Origin: Clostridium lundense DSM 17049
GTDB lineage: Bacteria > Bacillota > Clostridia > Clostridiales > Clostridiaceae
Reading direction: 5' to 3'
Length of the DNA: 64,000 nucleotides
NCBI RefSeq assembly: GCF_000619945.1
Contig: NZ_JHVC01000006.1
Span: 62,001-126,000, forward strand
The notes under the pieces are model-generated. The model searched no databases. It was given only the letters and a program-made list of their open reading frames with translations, and was not told the DNA's origin. The position numbers and the translations under genes were made by a program. Every line of letters begins with the position of its first letter. The first letter of the stretch is position 1. This document shows, piece after piece, positions 1-8,373 of the stretch.

Positions 1-772
1 CAACACCTATAGCGAATACGTTTTTATCTTTTGCAGCACTTATTACACCTTCACCAGTTCCACCAGCAACTTGATAAACTACATCAGCACCTTGTTCTAT
101 TTGTGATAATGCCATTTCTTTTCCTTTTCCTGGATCACCAAATGAATTTGTATATCCTGATAAAACCTTTACATCCTTGTCAATTGATTGGGCTCCTTCT
201 TTATATCCAACAAGAAACTTATTTATTCCTGGAGAATCTATTCCACCAACAAAGCCTATAACCTTTTTATCATTCATTCCCTGTACTTTTGCATCTTTTG
301 TTACCATTGCAGCAAGTGCTCCTGCAAGATATGAACCCTCATGCTCTTTAAATATTACTGAAGTAACATTAGGCTGATCTACTTCTATATTAAATATTGC
401 AAATCTTGTATCTGGAAATTGAGGTGCAACATTTTTTAATATATCAGCATGTGAATATTCAAGTGTCATAACTAGGTTATAGCCTGCCTTTGCAAGTTCA
501 GTTAGATATTTTTCTCCTTCTGAAACATCCTTTGGTTCAACAACCTTGATGTCTACTCCTAATTCCTTTGATGCTTTCTCAAGTCCAAAATAACCTGAAT
601 CATTATAAGATCTGTCTCCTAAACCACCTTGGCTACATATTAATGCGACTTTTACTTTTTTGTTATCACTAGCCCCTTTCTTAGGTTCTTCTTTTTTCCC
701 TCCACATCCTACAATGCTTAGCGCAAAAATTAGAACTAAGAGCATAGCGAAAATTGATTTTACTTTTTTCAT
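1..772 (-). CDS. BMP family nucleoside-binding lipoprotein, 3' end outside window
   Basis: Partial gene: the ATG is at 772 and the reading frame runs off the left edge, leaving about 257 residues. The product starts with a lysine-rich signal peptide ending in a lipobox (SIVGC), followed by a Lys/Glu-rich linker and then the BMP/PnrA fold, with VALICSQGGLGDRSYNDSG and later GFVGGIDSPGINKF, both typical of the family. Family members are extracytoplasmic receptors of ABC importers for purine nucleosides, anchored to the outer face of the membrane. The ribosome site is GGAGGT. The GntR gene lies 33 bp upstream on the same strand, so the two are probably co-transcribed and the transporter permease and ATPase genes should follow to the left. 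The family is clear; the exact ligand is not. Confidence 0.88.
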   Translation of the reverse strand, partial: MKKVKSIFAMLLVLIFALSIVGCGGKKEEPKKGASDNKKVKVALICSQGGLGDRSYNDSGYFGLEKASKELGVDIKVVEPKDVSEGEKYLTELAKAGYNLVMTLEYSHADILKNVAPQFPDTRFAIFNIEVDQPNVTSVIFKEHEGSYLAGALAAMVTKDAKVQGMNDKKVIGFVGGIDSPGINKFLVGYKEGAQSIDKDVKVLSGYTNSFGDPGKGKEMALSQIEQGADVVYQVAGGTGEGVISAAKDKNVFAIGV

Positions 773-805
773 TATAAAGTACCTCCCTATATAATATTTT
801 TTTAT

Positions 806-1546
806 TTATCTTATTTGTTCAATATAAAACTTAGATATATCACATCTATATTTTGATATAAAATATTCTATGGGTTTTTCTTCGCCATTAATAATTCCAT
901 AAACTAAACCATTAAATAATAAAATAGGACTTCCTACACTTATTTGTAGTAATTCTGCTTCCTTTTCATTTGCTAGTACTGCTTCAATAGTTCTAACTGA
1001 ATGATTAATTTTTATATTAAACTTATTTTCAAGAATGTTATATAAAGACTCTTTTTCAAAATCATATTCTTCTATACCTTGTACATATTTATATACTGTA
1101 TGTGAAGTTGTTATATTAATTGGCACATTATCTCCATATAATACCCTTTCTAATTTAAACAACTTCTCTTCTGAATCAATTTGCATGTGCGTTGCTATAT
1201 TTTTTGTTACAGGAATAACTGCTGAACTCAATAATTTTCTACCTGGATTTAACCCCATTTTTTTTATGCTTTCAGTGCAACTTGTTAACTTTATAAGTCC
1301 ATCATCCATTTTCTTCTTTTGTACAAAGGTCCCTTTACCCTGAACTTTAGTTAATAACCCTTCATTAACTAAAATATCTATAGCCTTTCTTACAGTAGTT
1401 CTACTTAAATTAAATTTTTCTATTAATTCTCTTTCAGATGGTATTGTTTCACCAGGTTTTAACTCTTCGTCTTCTATCTGTTTCTTTAAAAATTCAACTA
1501 ACGTATAGTAAAGAGGAACTGGCGGATTGCTTTTAAAGTTATTCAT
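806..1546 (-). CDS. GntR/HutC-family transcriptional regulator (UTRA domain)
   Basis: A 246-residue repressor-type protein. Residues about 8-75 form a GntR winged helix (YTLVEFLKKQIEDEELKPGE, then SERELIEKFNLSRTTVRKAI), and residues about 95-240 form a UTRA effector domain that usually binds a small metabolite. Start is the ATG at 1546 behind AAGGAGGT. The BMP lipoprotein gene follows 33 bp downstream, so I infer control of nucleoside uptake rather than of the hut genes, which have their own terminator before this gene and their own sigma-54 system. An exact palindrome GTCATGAC about 35 bp before the start codon is a candidate self-operator. Confidence 0.88.
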   Translation of the reverse strand: MNNFKSNPPVPLYYTLVEFLKKQIEDEELKPGETIPSERELIEKFNLSRTTVRKAIDILVNEGLLTKVQGKGTFVQKKKMDDGLIKLTSCTESIKKMGLNPGRKLLSSAVIPVTKNIATHMQIDSEEKLFKLERVLYGDNVPINITTSHTVYKYVQGIEEYDFEKESLYNILENKFNIKINHSVRTIEAVLANEKEAELLQISVGSPILLFNGLVYGIINGEEKPIEYFISKYRCDISKFYIEQIR

Positions 1547-1580
1547 ATTTACCTCCTTAAATTCATCTCTATATTATGAT

Positions 1581-1588
1581 GTCATGAC
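1581..1588. promoter_or_regulatory. Candidate GntR operator
   Basis: Exact 8-bp palindrome GTCATGAC in the leader of the GntR gene, downstream of a TATAAT-like hexamer on the minus strand near 1611-1616. Position and symmetry suit self-repression, but the site is short and unproven. Confidence 0.35.
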
Positions 1589-1716
1589 GTAATTACCACT
1601 TGCTTAATAATATTATACTACATATTTTAAAAAAATCCTCACATTTTTAAAAAATTTTTTATAATTTTTTAATATATATTTATAAATGATAAATTATTCC
1701 TTTTTATACATAAATA

Positions 1717-1760
1717 CACACCCTAAATATCGGCTAATTTTTCCATATATTTAGGGTGTG
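1717..1760 (-). terminator. Terminator after hutH
   Basis: Perfect 14-bp inverted repeat (arms 1717-1730 and 1747-1760, CACACCCTAAATAT and its complement) around a 16-nt loop, 13 bp past the hutH stop codon. The following U tract is interrupted, so it may be a weak terminator or an mRNA-stabilising hairpin closing the hut operon. Confidence 0.65.
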
Positions 1761-1772
1761 CACATAAATATT

Positions 1773-3299
1773 CTATTTTAATTCTCCTACTTCATATTCC
1801 ACTATTTCTACTAACTTATGACTTGATACTAATTTATAACATTTATTCATATCTAAATACATAATTCTGTCATTATCTAACGTAGCCACTTCTTCTCTTA
1901 TTTTATTATAAGCTGCTCTAGTTCCAGGAGCTAGCTTTTCTCCAGCACCAAAATCTATTGCTTGGGCTGCTGTCATTATCTCTATGCTAAGTACATTCAT
2001 AACATTATTTAAAATTTCTCTAGACTTTCTAGCTGAAATAGAACCCATACTAACATGATCCTCTTGATTAGCTGAAGTAGGTATAGAATCTACACAAGCT
2101 GGATGAGCTAATACTTTATTTTCTGATACCAGTGCTGCAGCTACATATTGTGGTATCATAAATCCGCAATTTAGTCCCCCATTTTTAACCAAAAATGCTG
2201 GCAATCCACTTAAACTAGGATTTACAAGTCTTTCAATTCTTCTTTCACTAACATTTGCAAGTTCGGCTACTGCAATGCCTAAAAAATCAAACGCTAAAGC
2301 CATAGGCTGTCCATGAAAATTCCCTCCAGATATAACTTGTCTACTTTCTGCAAATATTAATGGATTATCTGTAGCGGAATTTATCTCTGTGCTAATTCTA
2401 TCTATAACATAATCTATAGCATCCCTGCTGGCACCGTGAATTTGTGGTACACATCTTAAAGTATAGGCATCTTGTACTCTTATATCACCTTGTCTTGATG
2501 TAGATTTACTTCCACTTAAAAGTTTTAACATATTTTTCGCGCAATTAATCTGTCCATTATGAGGTCTTACTTGTTGAACCTTTTCATCATAGGCATCAAT
2601 TATGCCGTTTAATGCTTCTGCTGTCATAGAGGCAGCTATATCTGCTAATTTTGTTAGTTTCTTTGCATCATAGGCTACTAAAGCTCCAACTGCTGTTAGC
2701 ACCTGAGTACCATTTATTAAAGCCAACCCCTCCTTGGAAATTAACTCTACTGTATTTATCAAAGCTTTATTCATAGCTTCTTTTCCAGATAATCTTTCTC
2801 CTCTATAAATAGCCTCTCCTTCTCCTAACATTACTAAAACCATATGAGCTAACGGACATAAATCTCCACTTGCTCCTACAGATCCTTTTTCTGGTATTAC
2901 AGGATGCACACCTTTGTTTATCATTTCTATCAATGTGTTTAGTGTACTTAGTCTTATTCCTGAATATCCCTTTGCTAAAGCATTAGCTCTTAAAAGCATA
3001 GCAGCTCTTACTACTTCTTCTGGATAAGGATTCCCTACACCACAACAATCACTTACAATTAAATTTTTTTGAAGATCCTTAGTCTGATCTTTTGATATAA
3101 GAACATTGCTAAATAATCCAAAACCAGTTGTAATTCCATATATAACCTCTTCATTATCTACAAATTCGTCTACTACTGCTCTTGATCTATTTACCTTTTC
3201 AATGGCTTCTTTAGCCAGTTCCACCTTATAATTTTCTCTAGCTACCTTTACAACATCCTCTAACGTTAAACTATTTCCATCAATATATATAACCTCCAT
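1773..3299 (-). CDS. hutH: Histidine ammonia-lyase
   Basis: Full-length 508-residue enzyme that deaminates L-histidine to trans-urocanate and ammonia in the cytoplasm, the first step of the hut pathway. Residues 143-145 are the Ala-Ser-Gly triad (GSVGASGDLCPLAH) that cyclises into the MIO electrophile. Other family blocks are present, including YGITTGFG near residue 54 and SATDNPLIF further on. Start is ATG at 3299 behind AGGAGGAG. It is the last gene of a minus-strand operon, about 50 bp after the putative histidine permease, even though it catalyses the first reaction. Placing the entry enzyme next to the permease at the promoter-distal end is unusual but needs no special explanation. Confidence 0.97.
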   Translation of the reverse strand: MEVIYIDGNSLTLEDVVKVARENYKVELAKEAIEKVNRSRAVVDEFVDNEEVIYGITTGFGLFSNVLISKDQTKDLQKNLIVSDCCGVGNPYPEEVVRAAMLLRANALAKGYSGIRLSTLNTLIEMINKGVHPVIPEKGSVGASGDLCPLAHMVLVMLGEGEAIYRGERLSGKEAMNKALINTVELISKEGLALINGTQVLTAVGALVAYDAKKLTKLADIAASMTAEALNGIIDAYDEKVQQVRPHNGQINCAKNMLKLLSGSKSTSRQGDIRVQDAYTLRCVPQIHGASRDAIDYVIDRISTEINSATDNPLIFAESRQVISGGNFHGQPMALAFDFLGIAVAELANVSERRIERLVNPSLSGLPAFLVKNGGLNCGFMIPQYVAAALVSENKVLAHPACVDSIPTSANQEDHVSMGSISARKSREILNNVMNVLSIEIMTAAQAIDFGAGEKLAPGTRAAYNKIREEVATLDNDRIMYLDMNKCYKLVSSHKLVEIVEYEVGELK

Positions 3300-3350
3300 C
3301 TAGTAACTCCTCCTTTAAATTGTAATTAATTAAACTTTATATAATATTTT

Positions 3351-4664
3351 TTAGAACATAAGAGCTCCAATTAAACCAAATATAAGTAGTGGTATATTGT
3401 AGTGTAAAAATGTTGGAACGCAGGTATCCCAAATATGATCATGTTGACCATCTGTATTCAATCCTGCTGTTGGTCCTAAAGCTGTATCTGAAGCAGGCGA
3501 ACCAGCATCTCCTAATGCTCCTGCAATAGCTATTAATAAAATGGTAGACTTTGGACTAAAACCTACTGTTGCAGAAAGAGGAACATATATAGCTGCTAAA
3601 ATTGGAACTGTTCCAAAAGAGGTACCAATACCCATGGTTACAAGCAGACCTAATAATAACATAACTAAGGCCGCAATAAATCTATTTCCACCCATAGCCC
3701 CAGCAGCTGCATTTACTAAACTTTGAACACCGCCAGTTTCCCTAATTACAGCTGCATAACCAGCTGCAACTAACATAACAAATGCTATAAGTCCCATCAT
3801 CTTAATCCCACCATTTAATAATTCATCTAAATCACTCCACTTAATTGCCTTTGCTATTAACATAATAGCAAGACCTACAATTGCACCTAGCGGTAATGAT
3901 CCAAATTTCAGCTGAATACCTAACGCTGCTACTCCAGCAGCCAATGTAGCCCAATGAGCTGAAGTTACTTTAACTTCCTTAATTTCTTCCTTCACAGCTG
4001 CTACCTGATCTTCTACCATTTCTTCCACTTCATAGTTTCTTGGTTTTCTATAAGTGAAGAGAGAAATAATAAAACCAACTAGCATAGCAAGCCCTCCAAC
4101 CCAAGTAGCCTTCCAAACCATGTCTAAACTTATAGGCATTCCATTAGCTATCATCTGGTCTTTTATTATTCCATGAAATATTAGACCATAACCAATAGGC
4201 CAAGTAATATATGGAGCTTTAAGTCCAAATGCTAATGCACATGCTGCTCCTCTTCTATCCATTCTTAACTTATTCATTAATGGCAATAATGGTGGTATAA
4301 GAATTGGTATAAAAGCTATATGAACAGGTATAACAGTTCCTGATAAACAAGCAACTACAGCAAATATAATTAGTAAAATAATTTTCTTTCCTTTAATCCA
4401 ACCAGCTATTTTTATTGAAAGAACTTCTGCAGCACCAGTTTTATGTATTGCTGCTGCTAATGCCCCAAGTAAAATATAGCTTAAAGCTGTTTGAGAATTT
4501 CCTCCCATACCTGAAATTAATACATCCATAGTTTTAGAAATAGGCATACCTGACACAGCACCACCTACCAAAGCTGCAATTATTAATGAAATGATAACAT
4601 TTAATTTTAAGAGACACAGTATTGTCATAACTAAAACTGACAGTACCACAGGATTTGTTAACAT
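3351..4664 (-). CDS. Na+/H+ antiporter-family permease (YuiF-like), likely histidine transporter
   Basis: A 437-residue polytopic membrane protein with about 11-12 hydrophobic segments. It matches the YuiF/NhaC-like family: a short N-terminal Na_H_antiport_N-type region (MLTNPVVLSVLVMTILCLL), a conserved TVIPVHIAFIPILIPPLLP stretch and a Gly/Ala/Ser-rich DAGSPASDTALGPT motif near the C-terminus. Relatives near hut genes have been annotated as histidine permeases. Its place between yjiH-like and hutH genes supports histidine import, but the substrate is inferred from context; sodium/proton exchange is the alternative. Start is ATG at 4664 with AAGGGGGA upstream. A gap of 137 bp separates it from the upstream gene, long for this operon. 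Confidence 0.82.
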   Translation of the reverse strand: MLTNPVVLSVLVMTILCLLKLNVIISLIIAALVGGAVSGMPISKTMDVLISGMGGNSQTALSYILLGALAAAIHKTGAAEVLSIKIAGWIKGKKIILLIIFAVVACLSGTVIPVHIAFIPILIPPLLPLMNKLRMDRRGAACALAFGLKAPYITWPIGYGLIFHGIIKDQMIANGMPISLDMVWKATWVGGLAMLVGFIISLFTYRKPRNYEVEEMVEDQVAAVKEEIKEVKVTSAHWATLAAGVAALGIQLKFGSLPLGAIVGLAIMLIAKAIKWSDLDELLNGGIKMMGLIAFVMLVAAGYAAVIRETGGVQSLVNAAAGAMGGNRFIAALVMLLLGLLVTMGIGTSFGTVPILAAIYVPLSATVGFSPKSTILLIAIAGALGDAGSPASDTALGPTAGLNTDGQHDHIWDTCVPTFLHYNIPLLIFGLIGALMF

Positions 4665-4801
4665 ATAATTTCCCCCTTGTTATTTGAAATTCATGCAAAC
4701 ATATAACGTGATTAAAAGATAAATGCAGCTATACGAGAGTAATTATTGAAAATTATGAATATTACCTTTATAATTTACCTTACCCTAGTTTATATCAAAA
4801 A

Positions 4802-6121
4802 CTAGAAAACTAAATATACAATTGGAGCAGCTATAATTAAAGAGAGTACTACCCTTTCAAACCATATAATTACAATATCCTTTATACTAATAGGAATATC
4901 TGTTGCCAAAATACATGGTACTGATGCTGATAAAAATAGTATTTCTGATATACAAACTATTGCAATTATAAACCTTGTACTAAACTCTGCTCCTTTAGCT
5001 ACAATAGCAGGTACATACATGTCTGCTAACGTTATAGCACTAGCTTTTGCTGCTAATAATGGATCTGGTATCCTAAGCAATGATGTAAAAGGATAAAATA
5101 AATATCCAACAACATCAAATATTTTTGTATATTCTGCCGCTAGTAACGCAAGAACACCTATAGACATAATATTGGGGCCAATATTTATGGCAAGTTTAAT
5201 ACCATCTTTAAGATTATTTGTAATATTTTCCACTAAAGAAGGTGCTTTTGCCATAGTTTTCATTTCTTCTTCCCAAGCCCTTTTAATAATGTCACCCCTC
5301 TCTTCTGATTCTAAATCAGGTTCCACATTATTATAATAAGTTTCTGGTTTTTTACTTAAAGGATATATTTGTGCCGTTATAGCTGTTACAACAAATGTAA
5401 CTACTAAAGTAATCCAGAAAAAAGCACTCCAGTGTTCCATAATTCCTAAAGTACTTGCAACAATAATCATAAAAGTTGCAGACACAGTTGAAAATCCAGT
5501 AGCTATTATAGAAGCTTCTCTTGTATTATATTTTCCTTCTTTATAAACTCTATTGGTAACCAATAATGCCAAAGAATAGCTTCCGACAAAAGATGCTACT
5601 GCATCAATTGCAGAACGACCTGGAGTCTTCCATATAGGTCTCATTACAGGTCTCATAAATACACCTATAAATTCCATCAATCCATAATCTACAAGAAAAG
5701 CTAAAAATACAGCTCCTATAGGAACTATAGCAATTACTGGTACAACAACAATTTTAAATACATATGGTACCATGTTAGGCTCTAACAAGAATGCAGGTCC
5801 TACATTAAATATAGCCATAAATGCTGTTATTAAGCCTACTATACCTAGCAAAGAAAAAACTGTGGTTGTCTTATTTTTGTTCCAGGTTTTATTAATAAAT
5901 GGTATTATAGTACCTATGGCTATCATTATCCCACCATAAACAGGTATGAAATATGGTATTTTTCTAATCCATGTAACGATATGATCTATTGGAATAGTCT
6001 TTTTATCTCCAATTGTAATTGAAACAAAGAACATAAATATACCAATTAAACTGTACGTAACTAATTTTATTCCATTGAAATTTCTGTTTTTTTTACTAGA
6101 AGTATTTATTACATTATTCAT
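4802..6121 (-). CDS. YjiH-like nucleoside-recognition (GATE) membrane protein
   Basis: A 439-residue integral membrane protein of the YjiH family with two nucleoside-recognition (GATE) regions: one around residues 135-260, with GSYSLALLVTNRVYKEGKYN and TGFSTVSATFMIIVASTLG, and a second near 320-420. Family members occur beside amino-acid catabolic genes, notably hut clusters, but their transported substrate is not established; I infer a role in uptake or export linked to histidine or its breakdown products. The start at 6121 follows AGGAGTGGAG. It lies 32 bp after fchA, so translation is probably coupled within the operon. Confidence 0.8.
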   Translation of the reverse strand: MNNVINTSSKKNRNFNGIKLVTYSLIGIFMFFVSITIGDKKTIPIDHIVTWIRKIPYFIPVYGGIMIAIGTIIPFINKTWNKNKTTTVFSLLGIVGLITAFMAIFNVGPAFLLEPNMVPYVFKIVVVPVIAIVPIGAVFLAFLVDYGLMEFIGVFMRPVMRPIWKTPGRSAIDAVASFVGSYSLALLVTNRVYKEGKYNTREASIIATGFSTVSATFMIIVASTLGIMEHWSAFFWITLVVTFVVTAITAQIYPLSKKPETYYNNVEPDLESEERGDIIKRAWEEEMKTMAKAPSLVENITNNLKDGIKLAINIGPNIMSIGVLALLAAEYTKIFDVVGYLFYPFTSLLRIPDPLLAAKASAITLADMYVPAIVAKGAEFSTRFIIAIVCISEILFLSASVPCILATDIPISIKDIVIIWFERVVLSLIIAAPIVYLVF

Positions 6122-6153
6122 ACTTCTCCACTCCTATTTCAAATAATTTATGA

Positions 6154-6729
6154 CTAAATATTATTGGAGTATTGTTTTAGATAGTTAATCTCCTGTTGAA
6201 ATTTTTCTTTTATATTTTCATCTTTAATTAATGGAAGGTTTGCTTCTATATTTAATACACAACCTAAAATTGCTGCATTAACAAGCAAATTTCCTTCCTC
6301 CAAATCTGAAGCTGCATTAGGATTAGACTTATCCTTAAGCAAAACTCCAAGATCAAACACCCATTTACAAATTTTCCCATTATATAAAGGCACCGTAGCC
6401 GCTCCTACTGCTGCCTTCTCAACAGCTAAACTCCGAGCTGATTTATCATCCTCAGTTTCCTTAGGCATTGCATAAGCCTCTTTTATTTTTTTGAATGACT
6501 CTGTATCCTTTACCGTTCCTTCAAGTAACTCACTGCTAAGTTTATCTGCCTTATCAGCAATAGACGTATACTCTTCTTTAGAAAGACCATATCCCTTTTT
6601 TATAGATAATCTAGCCACCATACCAATAAGACCTGCAGCCATTGCTCCTGCTAAAGCTGCTGCTGATCCTCCTCCTACTGTAAAATCCCTAGAATCTATG
6701 ATTTTATTTAATACATCAAACTGAGTCAT
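6154..6729 (-). CDS. fchA: Formimidoyltetrahydrofolate cyclodeaminase-family protein
   Basis: About 191 residues, all-helical FTCD_C fold, with the diagnostic Gly/Ala-rich block GGGSAAALAGAMAAGLIGMV near residue 22 and an Asn-Ala-rich C-terminal part. The enzyme turns 5-formimino-THF into 5,10-methenyl-THF and ammonia (or acts as methenyl-THF cyclohydrolase), passing the histidine C2 carbon to the folate pool. An in-frame ATG lies 9 bp upstream at 6738, but AGGA is better spaced for the ATG at 6729. Its partner, glutamate formimidoyltransferase (FtcD), is absent from the window, so either it is encoded elsewhere or another route handles formiminoglutamate. Confidence 0.9.
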   Translation of the reverse strand: MTQFDVLNKIIDSRDFTVGGGSAAALAGAMAAGLIGMVARLSIKKGYGLSKEEYTSIADKADKLSSELLEGTVKDTESFKKIKEAYAMPKETEDDKSARSLAVEKAAVGAATVPLYNGKICKWVFDLGVLLKDKSNPNAASDLEEGNLLVNAAILGCVLNIEANLPLIKDENIKEKFQQEINYLKQYSNNI

Positions 6730-6760
6730 TTTAATCATCCTTTTTACTAATATTATTTAT

Positions 6761-6850
6761 CCGATAGCTACGCTCCTGGATAAGTTCTTCTAAGGTTCAG
6801 ATGGAGAGAGTAGTTCTCTTAATCCAACTCTACCTGAACCTAAGAATCAC
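6761..6850. repeat. Intergenic palindromic repeat, family B, copy 1
   Basis: The stretch between fchA and hutI begins with the word ATAGCTACG-TCCTGGATAAG and continues into a 14-bp stem (AGGTTCAGATGGAG pairing with CTCTACCTGAACCT, two G-T pairs) around a loop with its own small stem. The word also occurs at 43861-43960. The unit runs up to and includes the hutI stop codon. It looks like a dispersed clostridial intergenic repeat. Confidence 0.6.
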
Positions 6851-8127
6851 TTGATAAAAGAAAATCCTGATAAACTATTTTCTATTACAACTTTACCTCT
6901 CTTTATAACCTTTTCTACCACATTTCCTCCTAATCGATATACCACATCCTCATAGGTAGGAACATTCCATATTTGAATATCTGCTAATTTCCCAACTTCA
7001 AGAGATCCCCTATCACACTCTAAGCCAAGAGCAATTGCTCCTCCTAAAGTAGCTGCTCTTAAAGATTCTGCAGCACTCATACTATGCTGTCTACATGCAA
7101 GAGCCATTACAAATTGCATAGACTCATTCCAACAACCCGGACAACAATTAGTAGCCAAAGCTATTGTCATTCCCTCTTCTATCATTGGTCTAGGATTAAA
7201 AGGTTTTGGATGATTAACAGCGAAATCGATTACAGGAAGTAATACTCCTGGTACATTAGCTTCTGATAGTTTTCTTAATGCAGTCCTTGGTGTGTAATTT
7301 AAATGATCTGCTGAAACCATCCTCATGTCTGCTGCCAAATCAGATCCGCCTATATATGAATAAGCATCAGTGTGTATCTTAGGTTCAATACCAACATCTC
7401 TTGCGGCTTGAAGTATTTTTTCACATTCTTTTTCAGTATAATGTCCTTCATCACACCATATATCACAAAACTTAGCTAGTTCTAGTTTTGCTATCCAAGG
7501 TATCATTTCTTTTAATAGTATATTTATATATTTTTCACGAGGAATATCCTCTGGCCAGCCATGAGCTCCTAAAAATGTAGAAACTATATCTATAGGTAGA
7601 CTCTCATTTAACTGTTCGTTAATCTTTAACATTTTTATTTCATCTACAGTAGTAAGTCCATAACCACTCTTACTTTCTACAGTGGTAGTTCCAGAACTCA
7701 ACATATTATATAATCTAGCCGCAGCTGTTTTATATAAAGATTCTGTTGAAGCATTTCTTGTCATTTCTACCGTTACCATTATACCTGTTTTAATCCCCAT
7801 ATCTTGTAGTATTTTTGGATCATCTGTAATTAATCTAGCAGCATATTCCTTAACTCTAGATCCTCCAAAAATCAAGTGAGTATGAGCATCAATAAAGCCT
7901 GGTACTACTACCTTTTCTTTCCCACTTATCACTTTTGCTTTACTACAATCTACTGCATTCATAACTTCTTCTTTGGAACCTAATGCAGCAATTTTTTCTC
8001 CTACTACTGCAATCCACCCATTTTCTATTACTCCAATAAAGTCTAAAGCATCTTTTTTACAGGTTACTAATTGAGAACAGTCAGCAATGACTAAATCAGC
8101 CTTCAATTTATTTTTCTCATTTTCCAA
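6847..8127 (-). CDS. hutI: Imidazolonepropionase
   Basis: A 426-residue amidohydrolase-superfamily enzyme that opens the imidazolone ring to give N-formimino-L-glutamate, the third hut step. The N-terminal metal motif HTH is in GFIDAHTHLIFGGSR; later metal or substrate blocks include SADHLNY and the family-specific ATNCCPGCWNESMQF. Length matches the family (about 410-425). Translation appears to begin at TTG (8127), with GAGGTG 7 nt upstream; the nearest ATG is out of frame. Its last codons and stop overlap the family B repeat. A 157-bp dispersed repeat separates it from hutU upstream, the only large gap between the first two genes of the operon. Confidence 0.96.
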   Translation of the reverse strand: MENEKNKLKADLVIADCSQLVTCKKDALDFIGVIENGWIAVVGEKIAALGSKEEVMNAVDCSKAKVISGKEKVVVPGFIDAHTHLIFGGSRVKEYAARLITDDPKILQDMGIKTGIMVTVEMTRNASTESLYKTAAARLYNMLSSGTTTVESKSGYGLTTVDEIKMLKINEQLNESLPIDIVSTFLGAHGWPEDIPREKYINILLKEMIPWIAKLELAKFCDIWCDEGHYTEKECEKILQAARDVGIEPKIHTDAYSYIGGSDLAADMRMVSADHLNYTPRTALRKLSEANVPGVLLPVIDFAVNHPKPFNPRPMIEEGMTIALATNCCPGCWNESMQFVMALACRQHSMSAAESLRAATLGGAIALGLECDRGSLEVGKLADIQIWNVPTYEDVVYRLGGNVVEKVIKRGKVVIENSLSGFSFIK

Positions 8128-8170
8128 TTTAGCTCACCTCTAATAATGCAACTTGTACCTCCCCAATTAA

Positions 8171-8327
8171 GGCACATTTAAAAAATAAATAAGTCAGTAT
8201 GCTAGGCTATTTTGCATCATACTGCGTCATCAGAACCCACTGATAGCTCTATAGCAGTGGGACCTGTTTCCTTGTCTGATACAAAATATCCATCGCATCT
8301 TTGACTTGTTATTTATTTTAATGTGCC
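8171..8327. repeat. 157-bp dispersed repeat with terminal inverted repeats, copy 1
   Basis: Begins GGCACATTTAAAAAATAAAT and ends ATTTATTTTAATGTGCC. The ends are imperfect inverted repeats of about 26 bp (GGCACATT...AAGTCA). The interior has a CCACTG/CAGTGG stem. A second 157-bp copy, differing at roughly a dozen positions, lies in inverse orientation at 45247-45403. Size, terminal repeats and lack of coding capacity suit a MITE-like element. It sits between hutI and hutU inside the operon. Confidence 0.85.
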
Positions 8328-8373
8328 TAATGAAAAGGTACAAGTGCCATAAAAATTATAAGTTATTATTCTA

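Noticed and set aside
1035..1343. Open frame opposite the GntR gene
   Set aside because: It lies wholly antisense to a well-supported gene, has no ribosome site and reads as low-complexity hydrophobic sequence.
806..1546. GntR protein as repressor (HutC) of the hut operon
   Set aside because: It is separated from hutH by a terminator, is co-oriented with a nucleoside-binding lipoprotein 33 bp downstream, and the hut operon has its own sigma-54 promoter and activator.
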